A program made the position numbers and the translations under genes. Of a DNA stretch of 64,000 nt, positions 45,401-47,979 are shown one piece after another (the stretch's first letter is position 1; each line of letters starts with the position of its first letter). Under the pieces are notes generated by a model, which searched no databases, had not been told where the DNA came from, and saw nothing but the letters and a program-made list of their open reading frames with translations. The stretch comes from Aplysia californica. Taxonomy: Eukaryota; Mollusca; Gastropoda; Aplysiida; Aplysiidae. The stretch is taken from positions 531,015 to 595,014 of the forward strand of contig NW_004797402.1 in NCBI RefSeq assembly GCF_000002075.1, written 5' to 3'.

Positions 45401-47170
45401 AAAGAGAGTGGATGGATTGTAGTGGACTCCCATAATAAATTGTCAAGAAAAATATGTCGTGTTAAACATAATCTTCTCACATACCCTCTTCTCTTTCTGA
45501 GGACAATTCAGCCACAGCTTCCTCAGGTAGCCAGCCTACGATCTTCTTCACAATCTGACACGCTTTGGTGGCAGCGCTGGCCGGGTAGGGGCCGAACGTG
45601 CCTCTCAGTTGGGTGGCCTCTCTCTGACCGACCGTCTCCACAGACTTGAACACCTCAAACAGAAAAGCCGCGCCACACTCCACTGTGTCCGCAGACTCCT
45701 CGGATCCAACTGGAACAGAAAAAAGAACGGATTGAAAAGTCTCTTTCTTTTTTTAAACATCGGGTGAGACTCTTCAGCTTTTAATAATAATAATAATGAA
45801 GATCATTTCTACAGCACCCACTCCCGTATAAGCACAGGTCTACGTGCTTTACATAAAGGCATGTACGGAGTTAAAAAGGGCAAGAGAGAGAGAGATGTAC
45901 GAACAATATTCACGCACACACACACACACACTCCATACAAATATTCAAACACACACACACTCACCCACACATTACACGCACACATGTGCACACATGTACG
46001 CCAAACACACGCACACACATACACACACACATCTACTTGCTTATCACATGCGCACGCTTACACATCGTTACGAAATGATCCCATACAAATACATTTAATA
46101 AAATAATATACACAATGCAATTCGCAAAATACATAAAAGGATACATAGACATTTACATAACATTGTACTGAACATGAATCTACTGACATAAAAATGATGT
46201 CATTAAATGTGTCTTTAAAGATATCTTAAATAATAATGGTCATTTTGATGCGAGAGCACTACGCTCAGTGGAAAGAGTATAGAAGTGAGAAGAATGGAGC
46301 AAGGAAGACAGAGGCATGAACCAATGTCAAAATTAGACATGTACATTTGAGAACAGATTTTCATACACTTTACATTCCATCATAAGAAGGGTTAGCAAAT
46401 TAGTCGCCTGAACCAACCATCAGTGCAAACTTCCATATGAAACAATGGTATCTTTAAGATAAAATATCTCCCCATTTCTTAGTTTTCCAACATGTGTCTA
46501 ACATTCCCTCCCATTCCCCTGATTTCCTTTAAATCAAAAATATGAAAAACAAAAGAAAAATAAACAAAACATCCGTACTGGCTCCAGTTGTAGGCAAGTC
46601 TTTATTGACACAAAAACTACATGACAGAGGGGGAAATCCAGGGAATCAAAGTCACATTGATTTTTACATATGCAAGGTGGTGAGCCCATTCATTGTACTA
46701 GAAATATATATACATGCCACTGCTGGACTTTGAGCAAAATATAACTACCTAAGTTGAACAATCCAACATTTGACATTGCAAAATTGCTCTCTGCCACAAT
46801 ACAATTCAACAGCATGGCATTTATAAAAGACCCAGTCTTTCTCTTAAAAGCAAAAAAGAGATCACAGCATCTCACCAATACTCTTCGCTGTTGCAATCAG
46901 CTGCTTCACTGTGGTGGCCAGTTCATTGGGACTCACATTGGAGTGAGTTCTGAAAAATGAATTCAAGTCTTTCCAAGACAGACTTTTCTCTTTCTGCTTT
47001 TGCAAGGCCAGGGATTTCCGCAAGACAAGGTCATTATGGAAGACAGTTGACCCCTCTGTGTCGTCTTGAGATGTCACGCTACCAAAGGCCCGAAGAGCTC
47101 CAGTAAGCCTCGGCAACTCCAACATGGTGTCCCTCACCACTAAGTGGCAGTTGATAACGATAATGTCCGC
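5026..47170 (-). CDS. ASCC3: ASCC3 helicase gene, 31 coding exons, 3' end outside window
   Basis: Activating signal cointegrator 1 complex subunit 3 is a Ski2-like 3'-5' helicase. In animals it unwinds DNA for ALKBH3 alkylation repair and disassembles collided ribosomes. The joined exons give about 1,600 residues. They hold an N-terminal region starting [12 protein letters not shown], then cassette 1 with Walker A APTGAGKT (about 504-511), TTPEKWD, DEVH (616-619), SAT (653-655) and QIFGRAGRP (853-861). A Sec63-type region (about 907-1,300) follows, then cassette 2 with APTGSGKT (1354-1361) and DEIH (1458-1461). The nearest alternative, SNRNP200/Brr2, is excluded by the N-terminus and by wording such as [18 protein letters not shown], which is ASCC3-like. 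Both Walker A and DExH motifs are intact. The last 600 or so residues are missing because the window ends. Exons 19-23 occur twice around an N gap. All exon phases join without a frameshift. Confidence 0.95.
5676..6066 (-). mobile_element. RTE-like LINE fragment, RT C-terminus
   Basis: The minus-strand reading includes [20 protein letters not shown], an in-frame stop, then [20 protein letters not shown] and [20 protein letters not shown]. These are typical of the end of RTE-type endonuclease/reverse transcriptases. 5'-truncated and dead. Confidence 0.8.
6211..6720 (+). other. 169-codon open frame in intron, unrecognised
   Basis: I recognise no domain. Its 3' part (6,627-6,705) shares GGGGAAAATCCAAAGAAACT and following bases with 11,971-12,050, so part of it is repeat. 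It probably does not encode a protein. It lies in the intron between ASCC3 exons 30 and 31, antisense to the gene. Confidence 0.5.
6852..6972 (-). CDS. ASCC3: ASCC3 coding exon 30
   Basis: Residues 1513-1553, [20 protein letters not shown] then [19 protein letters not shown], closely like human. The acceptor is TCCCCAG and the donor GTGAGT. Confidence 0.96.
6999..7293. repeat. CAT/CGT trinucleotide repeat
   Basis: About 290 bp of imperfect (CAT)n with GTT and CGT variants arranged in repeated blocks. It starts about 25 bp upstream of the exon 30 acceptor. Confidence 0.9.
7399..7823 (+). mobile_element. MITE-C, about 425 bp
   Basis: The ends form a terminal inverted repeat. The left end is TGTGAGGCATCGTGGTGAAA with TCAGGCGCTCGTCAA further in. 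The right end mirrors AATCAGGCGCTCGTCAA. It has no coding capacity. Related copies are at 10,088, 14,455, 28,826, 37,261 and 44,789. Confidence 0.8.
7842..7987 (-). CDS. ASCC3: ASCC3 coding exon 29
   Basis: Residues 1464-1512, [20 protein letters not shown] then [18 protein letters not shown]. The usual SAT motif is STA, as in the human second cassette. The acceptor is GTCCACAG and the donor GTATGT. Confidence 0.96.
8364..8480 (+). mobile_element. tRNA-like SINE-3 head
   Basis: TGTAGTAGTTAAGC resembles an A box and GAGTTCAATTC a B box. GTATCCCTCTTAGCCC follows. Related pieces are at 25,988, 38,813 and 62,395 (inverted). Confidence 0.55.
8594..8760 (-). CDS. ASCC3: ASCC3 coding exon 28, DEIH motif
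   Basis: Residues 1408-1464, [20 protein letters not shown] then [16 protein letters not shown] and DEIH (1458-1461). The acceptor is TTCCCCAG and the donor GTGAGA. Confidence 0.96.
9093..9178 (-). CDS. ASCC3: ASCC3 coding exon 27
   Basis: Residues 1380-1408, motif Ia [20 protein letters not shown] then RIEQKLGK. The acceptor is TTTCAG and the donor GTGAGT. Confidence 0.95.
9635..9763 (-). CDS. ASCC3: ASCC3 coding exon 26, Walker A of cassette 2
   Basis: Residues 1337-1379, [17 protein letters not shown] then APTGSGKT (1354-1361). The acceptor is GATTTAG and the donor GTTAGC. The Walker A lysine is present, so cassette 2 looks ATP-binding competent. Confidence 0.96.
10088..10608 (-). mobile_element. 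MITE-C with an insertion
   Basis: Inverted copy of the 425-bp element, ends GAATCAAGCACTCGTCAA and GATGAGAGCCTGATTTCACC. It is about 90 bp longer owing to an internal (GTT)n-plus-unique insert near 10,278-10,360. Bases 9,800-10,087 hold G-rich low-complexity sequence only. Confidence 0.75.
10822..10913 (-). CDS. ASCC3: ASCC3 coding exon 25
   Basis: Residues 1306-1336, [20 protein letters not shown] and [10 protein letters not shown], the Q-motif region of cassette 2. The acceptor is CTGTCAG and the donor GTAAGC. Confidence 0.95.
11815..12056 (-). mobile_element. SINE/LINE-like fragment with ATA tail
   Basis: On the minus strand it ends GCGCTGTATAAATGCAATC and (ATT)n, like the SINE-1/LINE tail. 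The 11,971-12,050 part is repeated at 6,627. Bases 11,030-11,814 show no gene; 11,520-11,745 is purine-rich. Confidence 0.55.
12091..12339 (-). mobile_element. piggyBac-type MITE, complete
   Basis: 241 bp between TTAA duplications, with ends TTAACCCTATC and GATAGGGTTAA. TTAA targets and CCCT termini are the hallmark of the piggyBac superfamily. It has one 67-bp right-end unit. It abuts the exon 24 donor. Confidence 0.85.
12345..12513 (-). CDS. ASCC3: ASCC3 coding exon 24
   Basis: Residues 1250-1306, [20 protein letters not shown] then [14 protein letters not shown], nearly identical to human [17 protein letters not shown]. The acceptor is CTGACCAG. The donor GTGTGT overlaps the TTAA of a piggyBac-type MITE at intron position +6. 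Confidence 0.96.
12553..12727 (-). mobile_element. SINE-A copy
   Basis: Full length. Hairpin arms GGCATTT/AAGTGCC pair with one G-U wobble. Confidence 0.75.
12816..12914 (-). CDS. ASCC3: ASCC3 exon 23, first-contig duplicate
   Basis: Same sequence as 18042-18140 at offset 5,226. This copy has intact flanks that join on to exon 24, so it is the better placed copy for the downstream side. Confidence 0.88.
13282..13436 (-). CDS. ASCC3: ASCC3 exon 22, first-contig duplicate
   Basis: Same sequence as 18508-18662 at offset 5,226. Confidence 0.85.
13474..13670. mobile_element. Fold-back SINE-A composite
   Basis: The hairpin end of one copy (13,474-13,540, minus sense) joins the rest of a copy in plus sense (13,541-13,670). 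The two arms are inverted. Also at 18,700-18,896 in the second contig copy. Confidence 0.7.
13671..14120 (+). mobile_element. Family B copy, plus an extra hairpin end
   Basis: About 390 bp, ending with the GGCGCTC/GAGCGCC hairpin and GTAAAACC tail (to 14,065). A second partial hairpin end GAGCGCTGTAAAACCTTACT follows. The 3' end is shared with SINE-A and the body is different. Confidence 0.7.
14190..14415 (-). CDS. ASCC3: ASCC3 exon 21, first-contig duplicate
   Basis: Same sequence as 19416-19641 at offset 5,226. Confidence 0.85.
14455..14888 (+). mobile_element. MITE-C copy
   Basis: TIR-bounded 430-bp element as at 7,399. Sequence from 14,890 to 15,790 is AT-rich with a C-rich patch and no named feature, apart from a tRNA-like patch at 15,680-15,780. 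Confidence 0.78.
15794..15974 (-). mobile_element. SINE-A copy
   Basis: Full length, flanked by TCAATCTA on both sides, a short target-site duplication. Confidence 0.78.
16052..16228 (-). CDS. ASCC3: ASCC3 exon 20, first-contig duplicate
   Basis: Same sequence as 21278-21454 at offset 5,226, with the same splice sites. Confidence 0.85.
16331..16545 (+). repeat. LINE/SINE tail with long ATT tract
   Basis: AAAGCACATAGAGT and GCACTATATAAATGC correspond to the L2-like/SINE-1 tail, followed by (ATT)n. Confidence 0.65.
16613..16890 (-). repeat. G-rich minisatellite at exon 19 donor
   Basis: In transcript sense the irregular unit is GGGGTCACTTACTGTGTG. The tract begins at the donor and stays open in the exon's frame for about 105 codons. 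Confidence 0.8.
16891..16977 (-). CDS. ASCC3: ASCC3 exon 19, first-contig duplicate
   Basis: Same sequence as 22117-22203 at an offset of exactly 5,226. It is probably the same genomic exon assembled twice, so count it once. Confidence 0.85.
17109..17518 (-). mobile_element. Family B copy with long flanking repeats
   Basis: About 410 bp. Hairpin arms GGTGCTC/GAGCACC. Flanked by nearly identical 45-bp repeats at 17,061-17,107 and 17,519-17,563 (containing TAGTCAGTGTAAATAATTAA). Confidence 0.75.
17892..17991. other. 100-N scaffold gap
   Basis: Exactly 100 N, the usual placeholder for a gap of unknown size. It is flanked on the left by (GT)n and on the right by the same 15-A run found at 12,766. 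Confidence 0.98.
18042..18140 (-). CDS. ASCC3: ASCC3 coding exon 23 (second-contig copy)
   Basis: Residues 1217-1249, [20 protein letters not shown] then FLLHKKQ, the immunoglobulin-like part of Sec63. The acceptor is CTCCTTTAG and the donor GTTTGC. It lies 51 bp from the contig edge at the N gap. Confidence 0.95.
18508..18662 (-). CDS. ASCC3: ASCC3 coding exon 22 (second-contig copy)
   Basis: Residues 1165-1216, [20 protein letters not shown] and [19 protein letters not shown], matching human KQCVHQIPSVMMEASIQPIT. The acceptor is TTCCTCAG and the donor GTCAGG. Confidence 0.95.
19416..19641 (-). CDS. ASCC3: ASCC3 coding exon 21 (second-contig copy)
   Basis: Residues 1090-1165, [20 protein letters not shown], then [19 protein letters not shown] and [10 protein letters not shown], Sec63 domain helical bundle. 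The acceptor is GTGGTCAG and the donor GTATGG. Confidence 0.95.
21278..21454 (-). CDS. ASCC3: ASCC3 coding exon 20 (second-contig copy)
   Basis: Residues 1031-1089, [12 protein letters not shown], then [20 protein letters not shown] and [11 protein letters not shown], within the Sec63 N-terminal helical region. The acceptor is CCCATAG and the donor GTGAGG. Confidence 0.95.
22117..22203 (-). CDS. ASCC3: ASCC3 coding exon 19 (second-contig copy)
   Basis: Residues 1002-1030, [20 protein letters not shown] and AQEFQQIK, matching human EGDIFAIVSKAEEFDQIK. The acceptor is CTTCATCAG and the donor GTGGGG. A G-rich minisatellite in transcript sense starts at the donor. Confidence 0.94.
23021..23192. 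repeat. GT microsatellite with TGCATGCG units
   Basis: The counterpart of 17,795-17,891. It has longer GT and G runs and a tail of ATGCATGCGTGCCTG units. Confidence 0.88.
23337..23501 (-). CDS. ASCC3: ASCC3 coding exon 18
   Basis: Residues 947-1001. Contains [20 protein letters not shown] and [15 protein letters not shown], matching human GRKLDKAQMIRFEERTGYFS. The acceptor ATAATGAAG is weak, with a long polypyrimidine run further upstream. The donor is GTCAGT. Confidence 0.92.
23517..23750. repeat. Purine-rich GAAA tract
   Basis: About 230 bp of A/G on the plus strand. On the gene strand it is a long polypyrimidine tract just upstream of exon 18 and may serve its weak acceptor. 23,820-24,450 is AT-rich with nothing recognised. 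Confidence 0.85.
24455..24574 (-). CDS. ASCC3: ASCC3 coding exon 17
   Basis: Residues 907-946, [20 protein letters not shown] and [14 protein letters not shown], which form the winged-helix region after cassette 1. The acceptor is TCTCCAG and the donor GTGAGA. Confidence 0.95.
24766..24945 (-). mobile_element. SINE-1, truncated
   Basis: ATT tail and the CTCAACAGCAAGCTCTATGC end of SINE-1. The tRNA head is lost. Confidence 0.7.
25128..25196 (-). pseudogene. Partial duplicate of exon 16 3' end
   Basis: Reads [19 protein letters not shown] on the minus strand, one residue different from the true exon, and is followed by the same donor-side context. (CAA)n tracts flank both copies. It lacks an acceptor-proximal half, so it is unlikely to be spliced as an exon. 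Confidence 0.85.
25339..25563 (-). CDS. ASCC3: ASCC3 coding exon 16, motif VI
   Basis: Residues 832-906. Contains [20 protein letters not shown], with both arginine fingers of motif VI, then [15 protein letters not shown] and [19 protein letters not shown]. The acceptor is CTTCTACAG and the donor GTTTGT. Its last 60 or so bases have a second, diverged copy at 25,128-25,196. Confidence 0.96.
25988..26390 (+). mobile_element. SINE-3 related element, degraded
   Basis: TGGTGTAATAGTTAGGCTCT resembles an A box. The 3' part shares CCTCTTAAATGATCT with 41,480. Assignment is weak. Confidence 0.45.
26498..28032. mobile_element. piggyBac-type MITE split by a LINE
   Basis: Left MITE end at 26,498-26,545 (TTAACACTATCCGTACC) and right part at 27,638-28,032. 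Placed together they match the complete element at 12,091. The right end consists of four 67-bp units, each ending TTAA (27,828, 27,895, 27,962, 28,029). Confidence 0.82.
26546..27637 (+). mobile_element. L2/CR1-like LINE, 5'-truncated
   Basis: The reverse transcriptase C-terminal part reads [39 protein letters not shown] and [18 protein letters not shown] second frame then gives [20 protein letters not shown] and [21 protein letters not shown] 42-bp insertion and a frameshift near 26,941-26,990 break it. The 3' end has GCGCATAGAGC, GCGCTATATAAATGC and (ATT)n. Confidence 0.88.
28055..28246 (-). CDS. ASCC3: ASCC3 coding exon 15
   Basis: Residues 768-831. Contains [17 protein letters not shown] and motif [20 protein letters not shown]. 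The acceptor is CTCCACAG and the donor GTGATT. A TTAA-flanked MITE array begins about 20 bp past the donor. Confidence 0.96.
28290..28622 (+). mobile_element. SINE-1 copy
   Basis: Degenerate tRNA head, V-like core GTCCTTGGGAAAGGCAC, then the GCGCATAGAGC/GCGCTATACAAATGC tail and ATT repeat. It ends at the exon 14 donor. Confidence 0.8.
28629..28763 (-). CDS. ASCC3: ASCC3 coding exon 14
   Basis: Residues 723-767. It begins [20 protein letters not shown], motif IV of the second RecA-like domain, as in human [20 protein letters not shown]. The acceptor is TCCTCAG and the donor GTGAGT. Confidence 0.94.
28826..29264 (+). mobile_element. MITE-C copy
   Basis: Ends ATGTGACGCATCGTGGTGAA and TTGACGAGAGCCTGATTCCA. 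The next element starts within 4 bp of its right end. Confidence 0.78.
29268..29512 (+). mobile_element. MITE-D copy, about 245 bp
   Basis: Starts GGTCGCTTTTTAGGACAAG and ends CCCCCTTGTGCTTAAAAG, an imperfect terminal inverted repeat. Other copies are at 39,569 and 58,112. Confidence 0.72.
29751..29842 (-). CDS. ASCC3: ASCC3 coding exon 13
   Basis: Residues 692-722, [20 protein letters not shown] and [11 protein letters not shown], matching human GIKCANKMQQLNNMDEVCYE. The acceptor is TTCCCCAG and the donor GTGAGA. Confidence 0.92.
29911..30092 (-). mobile_element. SINE-A copy
   Basis: Flanked by TTAGACAGTTT on both sides (11-bp target-site duplication). Confidence 0.8.
30241..30478 (-). mobile_element. 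RTE-like LINE 3' fragment
   Basis: The minus strand reads [21 protein letters not shown] (GGTGT)n tract lies inside at 30,277-30,330. A second piece of the same sequence is at 30,955-31,066. Confidence 0.65.
30479..30895 (+). mobile_element. Ty3/gypsy-like LTR retrotransposon fossil, integrase region
   Basis: Protein similarity to the zinc-binding region and the start of the catalytic core of a Ty3/gypsy integrase is visible. It is a broken, partial fossil, and I see no LTRs. It lies between two copies of the same RTE-LINE sequence (to 30,478 and 30,955-31,066). Confidence 0.75.
30955..31066 (-). mobile_element. RTE-like LINE 3' fragment, second copy
   Basis: About 110 bp nearly identical to 30,365-30,478, including TTATTCCATGTCTTCCCAG. 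Confidence 0.65.
31171..31478 (+). mobile_element. SINE-1 copy
   Basis: Head GGTTAGGCTACCGGACTCG, B box lost, core GTCCTTGGGCAAGGCAC, and a GCGCATAGAGC tail with ATT. Confidence 0.8.
31538..31694 (-). CDS. ASCC3: ASCC3 coding exon 12, SAT motif
   Basis: Residues 640-692. Contains motif III in [20 protein letters not shown] and the ASCC3-specific wording [18 protein letters not shown]. The acceptor is CTCACACAG and the donor GTAACT. A pentanucleotide satellite lies about 30 bp upstream of the acceptor. Confidence 0.96.
31726..32170. repeat. Pentanucleotide satellite, GGTGT then GGTAT
   Basis: 31,726-31,977 is mostly (GTGTG/GTGGG)n and 31,979-32,120 is (GGTAT)n. The G-rich strand is the template strand of ASCC3. 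A (TG)n tract follows at 32,324-32,360. Confidence 0.93.
32484..32840 (+). mobile_element. SINE-2 copy
   Basis: Starts GGGGGCTCCAGTGGCTAAGT and ends TTCTGGATAAATAAAAGTG, like 4,487. The middle has expanded TATGTATG units. Confidence 0.75.
32923..33087 (-). CDS. ASCC3: ASCC3 coding exon 11, DEVH motif
   Basis: Residues 585-639. Contains [20 protein letters not shown] and motif II DEVH (616-619) in [17 protein letters not shown]. The acceptor is CACCTCAG. The donor GTCGGG is atypical but keeps GT. Confidence 0.96.
33187..33320 (-). repeat. GGA repeat and SINE-1 tail
   Basis: (GGA)n at 33,187-33,243 is joined to the SINE-1 end CAACAGCAAGCTCTGCG. (GAGAT)-type repeats follow at 33,430-33,595. 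Confidence 0.7.
33656..33796 (-). CDS. ASCC3: ASCC3 coding exon 10
   Basis: Residues 538-584. Contains motif Ia [13 protein letters not shown] and motif Ib [14 protein letters not shown] of the first RecA-like domain. The acceptor is CTGTCAG and the donor GTTTGT. Confidence 0.96.
33859..33930 (-). mobile_element. SINE-A, 5'-truncated
   Basis: Only the 3' hairpin end remains (GCACTT/AGGTGC arms). 5' truncation is expected of retroposed copies. Confidence 0.7.
34468..34960. repeat. 165-bp tandem repeat, 3 diverged units
   Basis: Each unit contains ACAAGACTGGAAA, CAGCAACTCAAAAAA and a CCAAGAATT-like end. The third unit stops beside the exon 9 donor at 34,964. 33,931-34,467 is AT-rich without features. 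Confidence 0.8.
34965..35165 (-). CDS. ASCC3: ASCC3 coding exon 9, Walker A of cassette 1
   Basis: Residues 471-537. It holds the Q-like segment [13 protein letters not shown] and motif [17 protein letters not shown], with the nucleotide-binding Lys and Thr present. It ends GVIKKDEFK. The acceptor is CGATCAG and the donor GTTTGT. Three tandem 165-bp repeats start within a few bases of the donor. Confidence 0.96.
35185..35453. repeat. 45-50-bp direct repeats around a SINE-A
   Basis: CACATGTGTTACC followed by GTACCATATTAT appears at 35,185-35,230 and again at 35,408-35,453, with a few differences, on either side of the SINE-A at 35,232-35,408. Confidence 0.8.
35232..35408 (-). mobile_element. 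SINE-A copy
   Basis: Hairpin arms GGCACTT/GAGTGCT. First of two adjacent copies in the same orientation. Confidence 0.78.
35454..35638 (-). mobile_element. SINE-A copy
   Basis: Hairpin arms AGCACTT/AAGTGCC. Second of the adjacent pair. Confidence 0.78.
35884..36452. other. 569-N gap in CA repeat
   Basis: A gap of non-default length flanked on both sides by (CA)n (35,832-35,883 and 36,453-36,515). It was probably sized by mate pairs or long reads. It lies in the intron between exons 8 and 9, so no known coding is lost. Confidence 0.95.
36538..36663 (-). CDS. ASCC3: ASCC3 coding exon 8
   Basis: Residues 429-470, [19 protein letters not shown] to SISSLDE. This is the linker before the first helicase cassette and matches human LPEGIQRENNKLYEEVRIP. 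The acceptor is TCTCTAG and the donor GTATTG. The donor is followed by a CA repeat and a sequence gap. Confidence 0.92.
37038..37211 (-). mobile_element. SINE-A copy
   Basis: Flanked by AAACACAGATA and AAACATAGATA (target-site duplication with one change). Confidence 0.78.
37261..37699 (+). mobile_element. MITE-C copy
   Basis: TIR-bounded. Ends ATGTGAGGCCGCATGGTGGA and TGATTCCACCACGCCGCCTC. Confidence 0.78.
38089..38218. mobile_element. Small fold-back element, about 130 bp
   Basis: GGACTTCTGTAATGAGCGAC at the left is mirrored by GTCGCTCATTACGGAAGTCC at the right, giving a 23-bp inverted repeat around a C-rich loop. MITE-like; superfamily unknown. Confidence 0.7.
38403..38544 (-). CDS. ASCC3: ASCC3 coding exon 7
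   Basis: Residues 381-428, an Ala-rich start then [20 protein letters not shown], matching human HYPHVYDSQAEAMKTSAFIA. The acceptor is GTGTTTCAG and the donor GTAAAT. A short imperfect echo of the donor region lies about 68 bp downstream, near 38,330. Confidence 0.9.
38602..38777 (-). mobile_element. SINE-A copy
   Basis: Target-site duplication TTGAAATAACTGT (13 bp) on both sides. Confidence 0.85.
38935..39109 (-). mobile_element. SINE-A inserted in a SINE-3 copy
   Basis: Target-site duplication TATCCCTCTCAG (12 bp), which is itself part of the SINE-3 sequence starting at 38,813. Confidence 0.85.
39237..39381. repeat. CA microsatellite with duplicated spacer
   Basis: Two (CA)n blocks separated by CGTATGAGAAATAAACACA, which recurs after the second block. 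Confidence 0.9.
39407..39543 (-). CDS. ASCC3: ASCC3 coding exon 6
   Basis: Residues 336-381. A basic stretch [17 protein letters not shown] is followed by [10 protein letters not shown]. It corresponds to human MKQYRREEKRIARR and FDPKELRIQR. The acceptor is CTTCTGTAG and the donor GTATGT. A CA microsatellite begins just downstream of the donor. Confidence 0.88.
39569..39826 (+). mobile_element. MITE-D copy
   Basis: Starts GGTCGCTTTTAAGGACAAG and ends CCCCCTTGAGTTTAAAAGG. 39,830-40,360 shows no other feature. Confidence 0.72.
40366..40538 (-). mobile_element. SINE-A copy
   Basis: Target-site duplication CTTCAGAAT on both sides. 40,539-41,040 holds nothing that I recognise. Confidence 0.82.
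41041..41090 (-). CDS. ASCC3: ASCC3 coding exon 5 (50 bp)
   Basis: A short exon, residues 319-335. It reads [17 protein letters not shown], matching the human ENAKPNYGCQVTIQ. The acceptor is TTGTTGCAG and the donor GTAAGG. Phase closes to a codon boundary, which supports the short exon. Confidence 0.86.
41217..41380 (-). mobile_element. SINE-1 fragment
   Basis: Shares CCCAGCAGACCTGATAGCAT and CTTCCTGGGAGGCATACAG with SINE-1. The tail is degraded. 41,400-42,030 holds only short repeat traces. Confidence 0.65.
42245..42500. repeat. GA-rich simple repeat
   Basis: About 255 bp of imperfect (GA)n on the plus strand, a polypyrimidine tract in transcript sense just downstream of the exon 4 donor. 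Confidence 0.9.
42571..42691 (-). CDS. ASCC3: ASCC3 coding exon 4
   Basis: Residues 279-319, [20 protein letters not shown] and following, matching human LFELLGPEGLELIEKLLQNR. The acceptor is CCCTCAAG, with a weak pyrimidine tract, and the donor GTAAGT. Confidence 0.86.
43009..43391 (+). mobile_element. piggyBac-type MITE with 3 right-end units
   Basis: Left end TTAACCCTATCC. The right end is repeated with period 67, with TTAA at 43,254, 43,321 and 43,388. Confidence 0.85.
43636..43997 (-). mobile_element. SINE-1, near full length
   Basis: Inverted. Contains TAATAATAG tail, CAACAGCAAGCTCTGTGC, a V-like core and the head complement CTAACCACTAGACCA. Confidence 0.8.
44046..44296 (+). mobile_element. 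Family B, truncated copy
   Basis: The 3' two thirds of the element, with mixed hairpin arms GGCGCTC and AAGTGCC, then CGCAAAACCTTACCAAAAC. It ends about 20 bp from the exon 3 donor. Confidence 0.72.
44317..44675 (-). CDS. ASCC3: ASCC3 coding exon 3
   Basis: Residues 159-278. It contains an acidic stretch ([17 protein letters not shown]) with no close human counterpart that I recall, then a conserved end [15 protein letters not shown] that matches human DMLASIKSGDELQDE. The acceptor is CTTTTTCAG and the donor GTGAGT. It ends on a codon boundary. Confidence 0.88.
44789..45186 (-). mobile_element. MITE-C copy
   Basis: Ends TGTCATGACACGGTGGAATC and TTGACGAGCGCCTCACA. Confidence 0.75.
45485..45709 (-). 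CDS. ASCC3: ASCC3 coding exon 2
   Basis: Residues 84-159, including [11 protein letters not shown] and [16 protein letters not shown], which align with the human AAFLFMTF and FGPFPSSSATAACN segment. The acceptor is TTCCAG and the donor GTATGT. Joining to exon 1 makes ATT-GTT-GGA (I-V-G), as in the human protein. Confidence 0.9.
45903..46033. repeat. CA microsatellite
   Basis: Imperfect (CA)n following a short SINE-like tail at 45,784-45,860. 46,034-46,870 is AT-rich with nothing recognised. Confidence 0.85.
46876..47170 (-). CDS. ASCC3: ASCC3 coding exon 1 (CDS from 47125)
   Basis: Residues 1-84. I chose the ATG at 47125 because the protein then begins [17 protein letters not shown], matching the vertebrate start [13 protein letters not shown]. 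About 45 nt of 5' UTR precede it, to a TTCATCAG acceptor at 47171, so at least one non-coding exon lies upstream. The donor is GTGAGA after 46876. The exon ends one base into a codon. Confidence 0.9.
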
Positions 47171-47431
47171 CTGATGAAAAAAAACCAAAAGCTGAAGTAA
47201 GCATCCAATAGTGTGAGTTAATACGAATGTTCTCATGAGGGGGAACTTGTATTAAAACTTACGTGAATGACGCGCATATAAGTAAAGTTTACAGGTAGTT
47301 TCTATCACCCATGTCACATAGATAAGCCGTGCACTGTTGATAGAATTACTCTAATATTTATTGGACCCCAAGGTATGGAGGAATGATCAAAAGATGTTGC
47401 TTGGAACCTGGTGCTAACTGAATATTAACTG

Positions 47432-47485
47432 TGGTGTCGGTGGCCTAGTGGTTAGGCTCTCGGACTCGCAACCGTAAGGTCGTCA
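47432..47485 (+). mobile_element. SINE-1 head only
   Basis: GGTGTCGGTGGCCTAGTGGT and CGCAACCGTAAGGTCGT, then an abrupt switch to a GC-rich stretch (47,486-47,620) of unknown origin. Confidence 0.7.
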
Positions 47486-47979
47486 CAGCGGTTATAGAGC
47501 GCCCATTTAGTTTCGGCTGGCGCGAGGCAAGCAAGCCCGCGCTTCCCCAGGTCACGGGGTCATTTACCTGCGCCGCCGGGGATTTCCCTAATCAGCCGAA
47601 CACCGGCAGCGCTCTTGTATTTTTTGCAAAGTTTACCAGCACAGTGAGCCAAAGCTAATGTAAGATGAATATTTTAATCAAGACCACGTAAATATTCAAC
47701 ATATTAAGGAAGAAAATGTAGAAATCGGAAGAACATGGTACATTACACTTAAAAGCTGTGAAGTTCTCAAAAAGGGGACTTAATTTGATAAATGTGTCAT
47801 GGGTAATCAATTATAAACATCGATTTAAATATGATTGCCCCCAACGAATTCAATCAAATTTGCACACAGGACTGAGAACATAATGAAATTTGTACTGACA
47901 AAGGGGCATACGCACGAAGTTTCTGGATCCGTAATTATTCAGGTTTGAAGTTGATTTTTGCAATACTCTTGCTTTGCGA